A stretch of DNA of 64,000 nt from Ulota crispa. Its lineage: Eukaryota > Streptophyta > Bryopsida > Orthotrichales > Orthotrichaceae. The stretch spans positions 20,316,358 to 20,380,357 of the forward strand of contig OY987244.1 of assembly GCA_963920765.1 (NCBI GenBank), in the 5' to 3' direction. The translations under genes were made by a program, and so were the position numbers. Positions 12,627 through 24,396 of this stretch are shown here, piece after piece (the stretch's first letter is position 1; each line of letters opens with the position of its first letter). The notes under the pieces were generated by a model. The model was not told the origin of the DNA and searched no databases. It saw only the letters and a list, made by a program, of their open reading frames with translations.

Positions 12627-13008
12627 TTAAATAATCAAATGACTAATTATGAAGCATTTTTGAAGTGCAAGGGTGAAAAATGAGAACTTTCAAGGCCCTT
12701 CAAAAGAATGTAATCACTTGAAGTGTCAAGTTTGAAGCGCAACGCTGGAGATGCTCTTGACCTTAGAGTTTCAGGTTTCCCCCTTTGCTGCTGGCCCGGT
12801 TGGTAAAGATGCTGAGCCGCATTATAGGCAATGGGCAGCTACGGTAGTCTGACACTCTGCTCAGCAATGCCAATTAGAGCGGGCAGCGGACCATGCTCAT
12901 AATCTCCAATAGCATCCAAACAATCCAGGTCACGTGAATGTGGTAGCACCAACAGCCTTTCAGTCCTGTCGGTAAATCTGTACAAACTCTCCGTCTAGAT
13001 GCTCTAGT
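12627..13008. other. GC-richer island of unknown origin
   Basis: The stretch at about 12745-13000 is GC-richer than its surroundings and unlike the neighbouring MITEs. I find no long open frame. It may be a fragment of a larger transposon or a captured sequence. Confidence 0.3.
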
Positions 13009-13475
13009 GTTACGGACGTACTAAACACAAAACATAAAATACTTGTTTCCAAAGAAGTATGAGGTAGAGTGCATGACAAGATGTATGAGAAACGAGACTA
13101 GAATTGATAAGTCAAGAAAATACAAGAGTAACTCCAAAGAGATGAGCTATACGCTCCAAGAGTTGCATTGTCGAGACTAAGGAATTTTGTAGTCTCGACT
13201 TCTATATATACTTCTAAGTATGAACCCTTCTAGCAACTTCTACTAAAGGTTTCTTGGAATACTCTAACTTCTCGTGCAAGCTATTTCTATCTAGGAAGTT
13301 TCTTGAGAAGCTTCCACCTATTTATGAGTTGTTATCCTAAGTAATTTCTATATTCTTTTAAAAGGTTCTATAAACTTCTACAAGCTTCCAAAGAGTTCTA
13401 CAAGCTTCCAGAAAGTTCTATAAGCTTCTACAAACTTCTAGATAATTCTACAAGCTTCTATTGTATGTTTGTGAC
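13009..13475. repeat. Possible LTR remnant rich in heat-shock-element-like motifs
   Basis: The stretch opens TGTTACGGACG. It contains a TATATATA box at 13203-13210, followed by many copies of TTCTA(C/T)AAGCTTC and TTCCAGAA-type units. These are alternating GAA/TTC trimers as in heat-shock elements. TATA plus such clusters is common in Copia-type LTRs of plants. No matching second LTR, primer-binding site or gag/pol frame is seen, so this would be a solo LTR or fragment at most. Confidence 0.3.
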
Positions 13476-13562
13476 GTCTAATGGCATAATTAAAAGCAGA
13501 CTTCTGTGTGTCGGTCGAGTTGGCAAAAATCCAAAACATATATTAGTGGGGAAATTATGAAT

Positions 13563-13960
13563 AGAATTGGTATTGGCATATACGAGGATTGTCATATGTA
13601 TTAAAAGGGGGTAAATTTTAGATGTTTATTCTCAACAAGTTGAATTCTAAAACTCTAAATTCAGAATTGGGTTTAGAGACCTTGATTTAGTCTAGAATTA
13701 GGTTATAATTGAACAAGGTCTAGGGGAAAAGCTTAGCTAGAGGGTAAATTTTTATTTATATTTTTATTTGAAAAAAGAATCTAAGCTTTCCTATTGGATG
13801 TTGTTCAATTATAACCTTCTTTGTGGTTCTAGGCCAAATTAAGGTCTCAAAATCCAAATTTGAATTCCAAATTTTCAAGTTCAACTTGTTGAAGGTAAAC
13901 ATCTAAAATTTACCCCCCAATGTACATATAACAAACCCCAAGTGTGCTTATACCAAATCC
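13563..13960. mobile_element. Foldback MITE, GTAAATTTTAGAT family copy A
   Basis: Left arm GGGGGTAAATTTTAGATG matches right arm CATCTAAAATTTACCCCCC in inverse, and pairing continues in both directions (AAGTTGAA and TTCAACTT inward; GGTAT and ATACC outward). The central part keeps a second inverted pair around AGCTTAG / CTAAGCTT. Related copies lie at 15193-15594 and 27784-28883. Confidence 0.7.
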
Positions 13961-14158
13961 CTTTATAAATAGGGGCAATAAACCAAAAAATATTTACAAA
14001 CAAGGGCACAATCTCAAAAAATAATTTGTATATCCCAATAAAGTTCTAGTCATTGATTGTTATAGATACACCAAAGTAAATGTTAGCTAATTTCTAAAAA
14101 ACTTAAAGGCCTCTCCAAGACAAACCTAAATATGGAAATTTTTGTAAAAGAGTCTTAA

Positions 14159-14802
14159 CCCCTAAATGCCCAAGCCCTAGCTGAGCTTCTTAGACTTTCT
14201 ATGAAACTGAACAATCAATCAACCTTTTCATAAATTCTATCAAGTTTTTTTCAATTTTAATTGTACAAATTTAAACTAGACATGTTAGAGATTACATGGA
14301 AAAAAAAAACACAACAATATCACTTATAGTTTGAAAGATTATAACTTTTGAACATGAGGGTGTTAAAACTGCAAAAGTGGCTTAAACTTTTCTAATCCTC
14401 ATTTCACATGTCAAATCTAAAAATATGGTCACCAAAAAAATATGAGGTTTAAGGTCATTACATGTTTAACTTTAGTCAATTTAGAGCTTCCAAAATCTAC
14501 TCATGTGTTTTTTCAAATGGATTGCTAATGCGGATTTTTCTCCAAGATCTAGTGTATTTGAGGCTCACTTTCAATATCTTCCATCACTAGAAAGCTCAAG
14601 ATTGCAATGGATATCCTTGTACAAAATCCTAAGTAGAAAAATCATCAACTTTCATTTTCAAAATTAGATTTTTGATGTTGAAAGTAGATTCCAAAACAAA
14701 CTCATATTGAAAAGAAAACACTAAAAATAATAATTTGATAAGGTTTTATTAACCTTCAAAGTTTTGTAGAGAACCAAATTTGGTCGCTTGGGCATTTAGG
14801 GG
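14159..14802. mobile_element. TTAA-targeting MITE, TGCCCAAG subfamily, best-preserved copy
   Basis: TTAA at 14155-14158 is followed by CCCCTAAATGCCCAAG. The right end is the exact reverse complement, CTTGGGCATTTAGGGG, followed by TTAA at 14803-14806. The 16-bp termini are perfect, with a four-base TTAA on both sides. The interior is non-coding and shared with 6835-7471 and 11984-12626. Confidence 0.85.
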
Positions 14803-15192
14803 TTAAAATTGTACCCTTGTTTGTAATTATTTCAAAACTATTCACTGTTTGTAATTTTTTTTGTTTTTGTGCCCCTACTTGTAAATTCCTGTTTATCAAT
14901 ATTGGTATAACATATTTCCAATCACTTTCATTTGGGTAGGGACCAAGGATTTTTTTAAAAATTAACTTGGGCACTGCAAAAATAAATTCTTGCCAAAGTG
15001 ACAAAGTTGCCTTCATCCACAAATATGGATGATATATGCAAAATATGGATGAAATTTCATTTTTCCATTAAAAATGGCCCGCAATGATCCAAAATAGAGC
15101 AATATCATCTCAAGATTGTAGAGCAAATAAACATTTTCATCCACTAAAATAGAAGCGCTAAGTGTTCTCCTAAAAAGATTGTATCATTTTTG

Positions 15193-15594
15193 GGAATTGA
15201 TATATGCACACAAGGGGTTGATACTTGCACACCCCTTGGTGTAAATTTTAGATTTCTACCATCATAAAGCTGAATTTGAGAATTTTGAGTTTAGATTTGG
15301 ACTCAAAGACTATGATTTTGTACAGAATTGTAAAATAAGTTGCAATTCAACAACATCCAATGGAAAAGCTTGTTCTTTTTACAAACAAAAGTAAAAATAA
15401 CACTTTTCCCCTAGCTAAACTTTTTCATTGGATGTTGTTGAATTGCAACTTTTTTGATGGTCCTAGACTAAATCATGGTCTCTAAGTCCAAATCTGAATT
15501 CAAAATTCTCAAATTTAGCTTTATGATGGTAGAAATCTAAAATTTACCACAAGGAGGGTGTGCAATCAACCCTTGGTGTGCATATATCAATTCC
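15193..15594. mobile_element. Foldback MITE, GTAAATTTTAGAT family copy B
   Basis: The left arm starts GGAATTGATATATGCACAC and the right arm ends GTGCATATATCAATTCC, a perfect inverted terminus of about 16 bases. Inside, GTAAATTTTAGATTTCTACC pairs with the inverse at about 15530-15550. It is non-coding. Confidence 0.8.
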
Positions 15595-15911
15595 TTTATT
15601 TTTTAGCAAAAACCGTGCAAAGGATAAACCCTAGTAGCAAGAAAAATAAGTGAAAATTTAAAATTGCCTTGTTGGTGTTGAAATTCACAATGCATTGACA
15701 TCAAATATTCAACAAAATCCAAGAGTGAGATTCTTTTTTAATCCATAACAGATACATAATATAAAGTTGGAAAGTTCTCAACAATATCTTTCCAGTGGTA
15801 TGTTATATGCCCCACTTGGAACAAATTTTATAGTTTCTACTCCATGTCATGGCAAGTTGCATACTTGTAGTGACCTTCTACATAAAGTCAACTTTAGTTA
15901 TTATATTTTAC
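15595..15911. other. Intergenic DNA, no gene seen
   Basis: Short spacer between a MITE and the Harbinger element. Nothing recognisable. Confidence 0.5.
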
Positions 15912-16663
15912 TAATGGTCCATTCGCACTTGGACTTTTGATTTTGGTTTTAGCGATGCTTGAGGTACTTAGTTAAGTGGATGTTCACACCTGATGGCAAT
16001 ATCAGTGCCCAATCCTACTTGGCAGCCTTGGCGATGGTTCTATCACATCGGCATTTGGAGAAAGAATTGGAAAAGTGCCCGTAGATTAAGGCAGTTTTAG
16101 CAAAATCACTATAGCGCAAAGTCTTTGTTTTAATGTACATTTTAGGAATTATCAACCGGCTGTGAGGGCTTTTACATAACGTCATCTTTAGGGGTCAATT
16201 ACATAGCATTGTTTTAAGTAAGTATGAGCGAGACTTTCATTGTAGGCCTACTTTTGTAAAGTAGCCAATGACGGCACTTGCATGGTTTTGCTTGCCCATA
16301 AGAGCTGCACAATATTGAGTATTGTCAACAAGATCAGCAACATCGGAGTATCCACAGGCGCTTCAGGAGGTATGTGATTCTTGTGGCAATGTCAATTTGT
16401 TTTGTTGTTGTTGTTTTTTTTTTTTTTTAGAGGTCTACATTATGAAGGGGCTTCAGGTGAGAGCCAATTGCCTCTGCATTGTCATTTAAATAGGGTGCCT
16501 TACAATTTCCAAACGGCTTGAGGTCACAACGTTTATTGTCTTACGAGTTCCATTCTGTACTGTCTGCACATATTCTAATCTAGTCCTAGAGTGTCGAATG
16601 ACTTGTACGTCTCTGACAAGGTTGTGGTTTGATGTGGTTCGTAGGAATACTCTGTTTCAAACC

Positions 16664-18514
16664 ATGGAGAATCACCTTCATTCGTCATCGTATAATGCTC
16701 CTGCTCGTCCGGCTCCAACGTCAAAACCTCCTCATGGGATTCCAATTCATGGTAAGTGCCACTCTTTACTTTTTCAGTGCTTTTCAGTAGGTAAACTATG
16801 CATGAGCTGCACCATCTATACATACACAACAAAGCAAGTAAATTTAAACATTGAAATCTTCAGAGAGGAAGAGACGCATTTGTAAACATGTTTCAATCAC
16901 GGAATGCTCTAGTTTGTATACAAACAATGTTTAGCATGGCTGAGTGTAGGGTACTTGCTAGATGTGGTTGACATGATCATGTTCAAGATAATAACATTGT
17001 TCTCTCCTGAAGTCCAGCCTCCTTGTACAAAATTGACTCACACCCCCTCCGACGCTCTAATGAGTACTGCGTGAAAACCAAGAAAATAAGGGTTCAGGTG
17101 AGGGTGGATGTAAAATATTACTTGTTCGACATTGCTATTTTGATGTACTACATGTGCACACTGATGACCTTTGTGCTTCTGCAGGTCTAGGTGGAGTCCC
17201 TCTACCTGCATACAATCGACGTCCTCTAATTGTGCGCAGCCTAGTCACCAGACCTGTAACCATGATTGCAACACCTGCGAATGTGGCTTTGGTGAGCAGC
17301 CCTAGAGGTATGCGGTTAGCGGCATCCAACAGCACCCTGAGTTCTCATGTGGCACCTTTCAGGAGCCATGCACTTGCAATCGCATTAGACTCACAGAACA
17401 TCAACAGCAACAAGAAGTCAAGGAAGGACAAAAATCCTAATTGGAGCCACATGGAGATTGTTGCACTCATAACCGCCAAGCGGGACTTATTCATTGATGA
17501 GCTCAATACCATTGATGGCCGCGACCTGATGCAGTTTGAGACAAGCAAGTGGCTCAAAATTTCATAGCAGGTAATGTGCACTAACGTATCTCCTGTCAAT
17601 CGGGATGGGCTTGCCTGCAAGGCAAAGTGGAACCTTATCATCTCAAACTATAAGAGGATATCGGACTACCTCGGACAGACAAGGAGGCACGTCCCTAACT
17701 ATTGGGACCTAAGCGCTAGTCAATGCAAAGATGAGGGGCTCCCAAGACTATTTTTATAGGAGATTTACCAGTCTATACATGAGTGGTTTGGCTCTTGGCC
17801 AATTATACAACCTCCCACATGTAAGACACTCTCTCTCCAGTTGACTCAAACTTCAAGGAACATGAACAAGCACAAGAGGGTCAGGGAGACGATATAGGAA
17901 TGTAAGGGTCTCACGATCCCATTGGCATGGCAGGTTCAAAGGTTGAAGGACTCAACAGCCACGGTGTCCCACCGCTTGAGTCTCCAAGGACTTCATCTTC
18001 ACCTCCGTGGAGCTTTGCATCTATTGCCGACCCATCCACTTGACCTTTGCAGTCACCAGCAACACCACATTCCAGGGCAAAAGGTGGTGTTCCACCTGGA
18101 ACCACCCCCCTACTCATTAGTTCATCTAGAACGTCAGCATACTCCATTGGACAACATGCGGGAAACACAAGTGTGAAGAGGAAGAGTTCTTTAGGACATA
18201 CCTTGATTGCCAAAGCAACAAAAGAGTCAGGGTTCACATTCGTCAGGCAGATGCAAGAAACAGCAGAATCATAGCAACATATGGAACGTGAAAGAATAGA
18301 TGTTCAATTCAGTTTGTTTGACAAGAACATGGCATTCCAGCGTGAGAAGGACCACTGCTTCTACTCGAATGTAGCTACAGTGAATGAGATTGCGAAAGCG
18401 GCAATCCACAAACAAGGGGAAATCGTTGGGTGCCTATTTGACCTCACCAATGTCCTTAGCGTTTGCTTTGGCAGGGGTTCAGCTACAAATAGTATAGCCA
18501 CCACTTTAGAATAG
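16664..18514 (+). pseudogene. Harbinger ORF1 (Myb/trihelix-like DNA-binding protein), broken
   Basis: In active Harbinger elements ORF1 is a Myb/SANT-like partner that helps the transposase enter the nucleus and bind DNA. Here exon 1 (ATG at 16664, MENHLHSSSYNAPARPAP...) splices at CATG|GTAAGT (16751) to GCAG|GTCTAGG (17185), which keeps the frame. A KKSRKDKNPNWSH stretch leads into the Myb-like helices (MEIVALITAKRDLF, then NRDGLACKAKWNLI with YKRISDY). Later parts include KRKSSLGHTLIAKATKES and an E/R-rich helix. In-frame stops interrupt it at about 17564, 17758, 17900, 18041 and 18272. The extent after 18514 is unclear. Confidence 0.75.
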
Positions 18515-19262
18515 AGCATTCCAGCAAGGCAACCAATCTGGTGACCAAGCGGAAGACCCTTCTCCTTCTCTGGCATTCCAGGGCTAAAGCGGAGGTCAGT
18601 TGAACCTGACACAAGATACCCCGCCAGAACAACCCAAAGATGACAACATAACAAACAGGGAGGCTGACAATAACCTTCTCCATCAGCCACCGGCACTTCA
18701 AGCAATTGACGTTGAGGCTCATGATCAGACCACCGGAGATCAGCCGCAGACTTCACCACCGTGAGAGAGGCGACAACGGTTGTCATGGCATGCGGCAATG
18801 CCCACCATTTGGAGATGACATAGTAAGGTCTTTGGCATAGGACACTTCTCCTGCCATGACTGGTTGCGTTGCTGTTCATATGCAGTAACAACGTCCCTGC
18901 ATGAAGACACATAAAAGTTAGTAGAAAATGGAGGGTACATTCAGTTCTAGATTGGCATTGGAATTGTAAAGACAGCCACGTTGAATGAATTTTTTTCAAT
19001 TCTCCAATTGCTGTGAGTGCTATTATACCTTAAATGTCTATTGCATGATCCCCTCATGTTTTGAAGAAGAATGACATGTTCAAATATAGAATGTGTTTGA
19101 CTAATTGATTGAACTTTGTGAATGTTCATGTCATTACATCAGAAATGAACTGAAATTATAATAAACTAAAATTCTAAAGGGATTGAGTAGTTAGGAATTG
19201 GATTACCTTCTGTTCTACTAAGGAGGCGGCCGTTCAGCGCTCAACTGTAAACCCAAAAGCCG

Positions 19263-20591
19263 TCACTTCTCCATGCCTGCCCTAGTAGCTATAGTTTCAA
19301 CAAGTTGTTCTCCAATGTCATTTGCATGTGCGGCATCAACGTCTAATGCAGCATCGTCCACCACATTGCCATGAAGCCCCTCATTCCTTAGCATTCCAAA
19401 CAAATGCTTGACATCTTCCTTAGACTAGCTTAACAAGATATTGTACAGTATGGCACAGTAGAGGATCACATCTGACAAGAAACTGACATTCAAGTCAGAC
19501 TTGTTGAGCAATTCTCTAAAAGTCTATTTCAAAATACCAAACGCATTTTCTACCACGCAACACCCCTTTTGGAGTTTGCTATTGAAGAGAGACTCTGCCA
19601 ATGACAAATGCACATTATGGCGGTGCAAGACCATTAGCCATGGCAACACCAAGTAACCTTGATCACCCAATAGGTAAAGACTCATGCCATCAACACCATC
19701 CTAGTTATTGAAGAAGTCACTATGTGTCGCCAAGTCATATAAGGAGGATCTCCTAAGCACGCGTGAGTCATTAATAGAACCAGGCATATCTAGATACAAG
19801 TTTAGGAATTGTTTGTCACTATCTACCACAGCCTGACAATTTAAGATGTACCCCTTTGACTCGAAGTAGTAATAGTCGAAGGGGACATACTGAGGTTTTG
19901 CAATGGCGACATACGTACCATTTATGGCACCCACCAGAGAGGGTAGACCACATAGACCACATAGACCACATAATTTTTCTTGCGTCAATCCCAATCTGTC
20001 ATCGATGGGCAAACTAATATTGTGTTGCAATGTGATATTAATTGCGTGCACTACGTCGCGAAGGACACCTAAGACGGTGCTCTTTCCAATAGCAAACATC
20101 TCTGAACATGTGAGCAAGGACTCACCATACGTCAACTTATACAACGTACATGCAACCCTAACAACCCTAGGGATAGCTAGGTAGTACTTTGTGTCCTTTT
20201 GACCAATGTGCGGCTCCAGCTTAGCAGCCAATGCAAAGACACTTTGTTTTGGCATCCAAAACAACTCCACCCACCTCATGTTGTCATATTCCTCCATAAG
20301 GAAACAGGTGAACCAAGTTGTGGATCATGGTTTGACCCAAAATCCTAGGTCATCATCAAAGACAAAAGCCAGAGCACAACATTGAGAAGCATGCATGCCA
20401 AGGTGCAAATTTGCAAGTGGATCCTGCACAGGCTCTCCAATCGTTTCCAGAATTTCCTCCAACTGCACCATGGATTCTAGTGCGCCAACATCCGCAGGAG
20501 GCATGATCATAGTATCCTGAGCACTCAAAAGCTAAATCACCAGTCGCATCGCCAGAGTTACAGCCAACTCAGGGTCAAAGATGCTATCCAT
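19263..20591 (-). pseudogene. Harbinger DDE transposase, full length with nonsense mutations
   Basis: One frame of 442 codons runs from ATG at 20591 to TGA at 19263, the usual length of a PIF/Harbinger (DDE_Tnp_4) transposase. It is interrupted by five in-frame stops (near 20534, 20325, 19698, 19520 and 19426) but shows no frameshift. Family landmarks are visible: an N-terminal helix-turn-helix-like part (TCSEMFAIGKSTV), then GAINGTYVAI, PGSINDSRVL and VVENAFGIL. The catalytic triad should be D-D-E. Here the first position (residue about 224) is N, while D (about 275) and E (about 348) remain. A 9-bp unit is repeated three times just before it (LCGLCGLCGL). It cannot make an active enzyme as it stands. 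Confidence 0.9.
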
Positions 20592-21803
20592 AGTAGCAAA
20601 ACCCCTGAACATTCCATATCAAGCAAATGAAACGAGAGTAAGAATCTATCATCTGAACCCTAGATTTTCAAACAATCACAACGTAAAAACGTTGATTTAA
20701 AATATCGGAGACAGAAAAACATCCAAGTGGGCATTTCCTAATAATTATTTCAATTCATGTTCATACACCACAAGCAACGCCCAGTGGCTGCAATTGCACA
20801 AACCCGACCTCCTTTACTAAAATCCACCCTTCTTGTACCTCACCTTGTCTATTTGAAAAATACTTCCTTGAACCAAAACTCTCTACTTCCTTTCACCCGT
20901 AACAAAATTGAAATTGTATCTTTGAATTCAACCTTAACACAATTTCACGCAACCCTTAACCTGCATAGAAACCTAATAACAAAGAGGTCCCAAGAATCTG
21001 CGTACTTTTTAATAAGTATCGCACAGCAACTATAGTCGCAATGGCATTTAGGCCCGCGATCCACTTCCAATCACCACGGCCATAGAATCCCTCTGAGAAC
21101 TCCATCGCAATCTCAAATGACGGATCAAACACTTCTTTCCGCACTGCCACCAATCCCCAGCAACAATGACGAGGAGAATCCAAGCTTTCCCAACGCAACA
21201 ACAGTGAGAAACAAACTGCGTCACTACATGGAACTATAGCGCCTTTATGAAGAAGGAGCGCAGACAAAAAAGATGACAGCGGAAGATACGAGATTGTGGT
21301 GATGGACAAGAGGTTTTGCAAAAGATGAGGGAATAAGTGAACACCTCAATTTGACATGAGTACTTACGCCACGCTGGCACTTCCGACACCTTAAAATTGA
21401 AACCCTATAAGCACAAGTGTGAACACCTTGTACCAAAGAACCTGCTCCCTCTGTATTGTTACACACTTTCCTACTAAAGCCTGTTGTCCCTGAATTTGTG
21501 GTAACAATGTTCCACTTTATCGTTTTACACCACTCTTTGTTAATAACGAGTGCGAATGGATCATAAGTTATTAGTCAACATGTATTCCAAATGAACCATG
21601 CTTCTTCCTAGAAGAATGTCTGTCAAGTTTACCATTTCATCTATTACCAATACGCATGAATATTAGTTTGCTATTTATCTTTTGTGGACTCTACAAAAAA
21701 GAGCTTTACATGGGAGTCTGCTGAGGCAGTCTACTTGAATTTCGCTCATACATTTTGAATTGCTTGGGTAGGGTTGGTGAAATCAATCCACAGAGCTTCT
21801 TAA

Positions 21804-22037
21804 CCCTTGAACGACGATAGGGATAGGGCATAGTATATACGCCGATGTATAATTGTCATTTGCTACCAATAGTTTTTTTTTAAATTTTGGATCTCAAGTA
21901 GCTCATTAGAACCGCATTGACCTATTCTCCAACTTCTTTGTTGATCTTAAATGTAGTAGAGGTGTGGATCCATTCCAAATATAAGAAAAATACCCTGTAT
22001 TGTACTGGCCACAAAGGGCCTTCTTGTCGTTCAAGGG
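21804..22037. mobile_element. Small TTAA MITE, CCCTTGAACGAC type
   Basis: TTAA|CCCTTGAACGAC at 21800-21815 is mirrored exactly by GTCGTTCAAGGG|TTAA at 22026-22041. It is 234 bp, non-coding, with TTAA on both sides. The terminal CCCTT resembles the larger TTAA families but the interior is unrelated. Confidence 0.8.
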
Positions 22038-22041
22038 TTAA

Positions 22042-22883
22042 ATGGATTTCATTTTCTATGTTCAGACATTGCGCATGCACAATTTTAAGAACATAAGAGA
22101 GTGACATGAGCCACTACTTAGTGTGCTTATTGGTCATACTCGTGTTGAGATTTGTTCTTGAATATAATGTAGATATACGTCAAACAAAAAAAATGAAAAC
22201 AAATCATACTAAAATAAATGAAACTGCATTCAATAATAATATGAGTATTTGAATATGGATTGATTGCTTGCACGCTTTAAGGGCCTTATTGAAGCATTCT
22301 CAAATTTGTAGTGGTTGATTTCTGGACTCATGTGCACTATTTACAAACCGCCTTTAAATAAATAATGCTACCACCTATGATCAAAAATAACTACCTATGC
22401 ACCTTTTGCTTTGATAAATTGTAGTTAATTCATACCAACTCAAAAAAATTCAATTTAAACGGCCACATAACTATCTCTTCTTTGACTTTCTACCAAAAAT
22501 ATTTTCATTTTACCAAGCTGCCTTGCTCCATGACCACAGTTTCACAAATGAGCTTGCAATGCAATTGTTAAAGCGCAACCGCCTAATACAAAGAACTATT
22601 TTAGCTCCTATTATTGACCAAAATTTGTTATGAATCAAAGAGGCTTCAATGGTGAATGTATTCTAAATTGTATAACATGCAAAGACATTCCAAATGAAAT
22701 TAGTCCAAAAGCACTTTTTGACTTTGTTAGGTGACAAAATTTCAGTAACAAGGCGCTTACTACCCAAGGGAAATCTTAACTTTTTTCTCAACTTGATGCT
22801 TATCTTTTCAATGTGGCAGCTTGTCATAGATTCTGTGATAGTATTCATGATACTATTCATGACACTATTCACAACACAATAGG
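22042..22883. other. AT-rich intergenic DNA, no gene seen
   Basis: Nothing coding was recognised. A direct triple of CAT(G/A)A(T/C)ACTATTCA-like units lies near 22845-22875. Confidence 0.45.
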
Positions 22884-23137
22884 TATAACACCATATTAGG
22901 TAATTTGGAAAAAGCAACACATTCTCGGACTTTCACTATATCATGTAAAGTTTAGCATATTAAAAAAACAAGGGTGCACTTTCTTGTAAAATAGTGAAGT
23001 CTTAGTGATTGCCTCCAAGAATTTCAAAAAATTATAACTTTGAGCTATAGCTATGCCCACATTTACTATATGTAAGATTAAGGTGGAGTACAAAACGGTC
23101 TCTCCATTTCTCCCAATTTACCTAATATGGTGTTATA
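22884..23137. mobile_element. MITE, ACACCATAT family copy 1
   Basis: Left end TATAACACCATATTAGGTAA and right end TTACCTAATATGGTGTTATA are perfect 20-bp inverted repeats. The element is 254 bp and non-coding. It is the first of three related elements within 1.4 kb. Confidence 0.8.
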
Positions 23138-23383
23138 TGCTTGATGTTTAGCTTCCACCAAAAATAGTTGAAACAAGATTTGGAGGAAATTGAAATTGAA
23201 TGCTGAAGCTGATTTCAACCCACAACTTCTCCTAAAAAAACCCTCTAAACAATCAAATTTGTGCCTTCAAAAGAATTTCAAAGTTTCTTGAAACTTTTTG
23301 AACACCCCAATTGGGTGCTTTGGACATTTAAGGATTAAACACTCTCATTGTTTCCTTCCAATACCTAAACATTTTGAAAAGTG

Positions 23384-23658
23384 TATAAAACACCATATTT
23401 GTTAATTTGGGAAAAACAAGTGTCCTACTTTGTACTCCACCTTAAACCCAAAAATTTACCTTAAATTGGATTTGAAGGTATCAAATTTAGTCTGAGCCAC
23501 TAAGATTTATTCCCTTGCAAATTCCTCTTCTCATGTGAAGACACATGTACAAAAAAAAAACTGAGTTTGATTTTAAGTGATCACCTAAAACCTTCACTTC
23601 AAAATTTGAAAATCCCAAAATGTACCGTTTTTCCCAAATTAATGAACATGGTGTTATA
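23384..23658. mobile_element. MITE, ACACCATAT family copy 2
   Basis: The left arm TATAAAACACCATATTTGTT is followed by AATTTGGGAAAAAC. The right arm GTTTTTCCCAAATT leads to ATGGTGTTATA. The arms are imperfect inverses of about 33 bases. The element is about 275 bp and non-coding. Confidence 0.75.
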
Positions 23659-23978
23659 ATGCCATGGAAGCAAATTGTAACCTTCATTACTTTAAAATAC
23701 AACTCAATTACCATATCATGTGCCACATCAAATGAGGGTGATGATGTGCCTATTTAAACACTCAACAACATGTAGAAAAATTAGGACTTGCGTTGAAAGA
23801 TAGAACTCTTGGGTGACACACATATCATATCTAAAAAGAAAATCAAAAAATAATTTAAACTTGCATTTGGTTGTTGTTGTTTTTTTAATGATAAGAAGTG
23901 GATTAACAAAAGGGATTCCAAAAATCAAGAAGAATTTCAAATCCAACCGTATCCTTGATTTTTTGAGATAATTCCAAA

Positions 23979-24249
23979 AACACCATATTTGTTATAATGA
24001 GAGAATGGGGACCTCTAAAAATAAACATGTTGATTTTGACCAAAATCACCAATTTCCATTAGAATGAGAGTTTTAGCTCAATTGGATCGACATAAAGCCT
24101 TTTGGTTTTAGGTCAAATTTGAAAAGTTTTATGTCAACTCAGCGGAATTGACCTAAAACCTTTTGCCAATTTGACTTAATTTTTTTTTAATTTCAATTAT
24201 ACTACCTCTTACTTCATTGGAAAACTCTCATTATAACAAATATGGTGTT
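23979..24249. mobile_element. MITE, ACACCATAT family copy 3
   Basis: The outer 25 bases on each side (23979-24003 and 24225-24249) are perfect inverted repeats beginning AACACCATATTTGTTATAAT. The interior contains a second, looser inverted pair around CCTTTTGGTTTTAGGTCAA. It is 271 bp and non-coding. Confidence 0.8.
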
Positions 24250-24396
24250 CAAATTTCTAATCTACTTCTTGAAAACTTGGGTTTTTAGCCTTTCAACAAA
24301 AGTTCCAATTTGGATGCCCTATAACAAGAGTTTGAATAGCAAGAGTTTGAAATCTCAACCTCATAGATTTCATTTTTTTCCCCTTTGATGTAAGCT

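Larger units (their letters stand above)
15915..21563. mobile_element. PIF/Harbinger transposon, complete ends, inactive
   Basis: The element starts TAA|TGGTCCATTCGCACTTGG and ends GAGTGCGAATGGATCA|TAA. The termini are inverted (TGRTCCATTCGCACT) and flanked by a 3-bp TAA duplication at 15912-15914 and 21564-21566, as expected for PIF/Harbinger. It is about 5.65 kb and carries the two genes of this superfamily in convergent orientation: a Myb/trihelix-like ORF1 on plus (16664-18514) and a DDE transposase on minus (20591-19263). Both are riddled with in-frame stops but have few or no frameshifts, so the copy is dead but fairly young. Confidence 0.92.

Noticed and set aside
14155..14806. Reading the TTAA MITEs as Tourist/Harbinger elements with a TTA or TAA duplication
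   Set aside because: A 3-bp direct repeat would make the two termini unequal (ACCCC against CCCC). The nested copy at 45310-46578 shows a full TTAA on both sides.
18361..18999. 212-codon open frame on minus inside the Harbinger element
   Set aside because: It lies opposite the ORF1 remnant, whose plus-strand reading shows family features. The minus frame has none.
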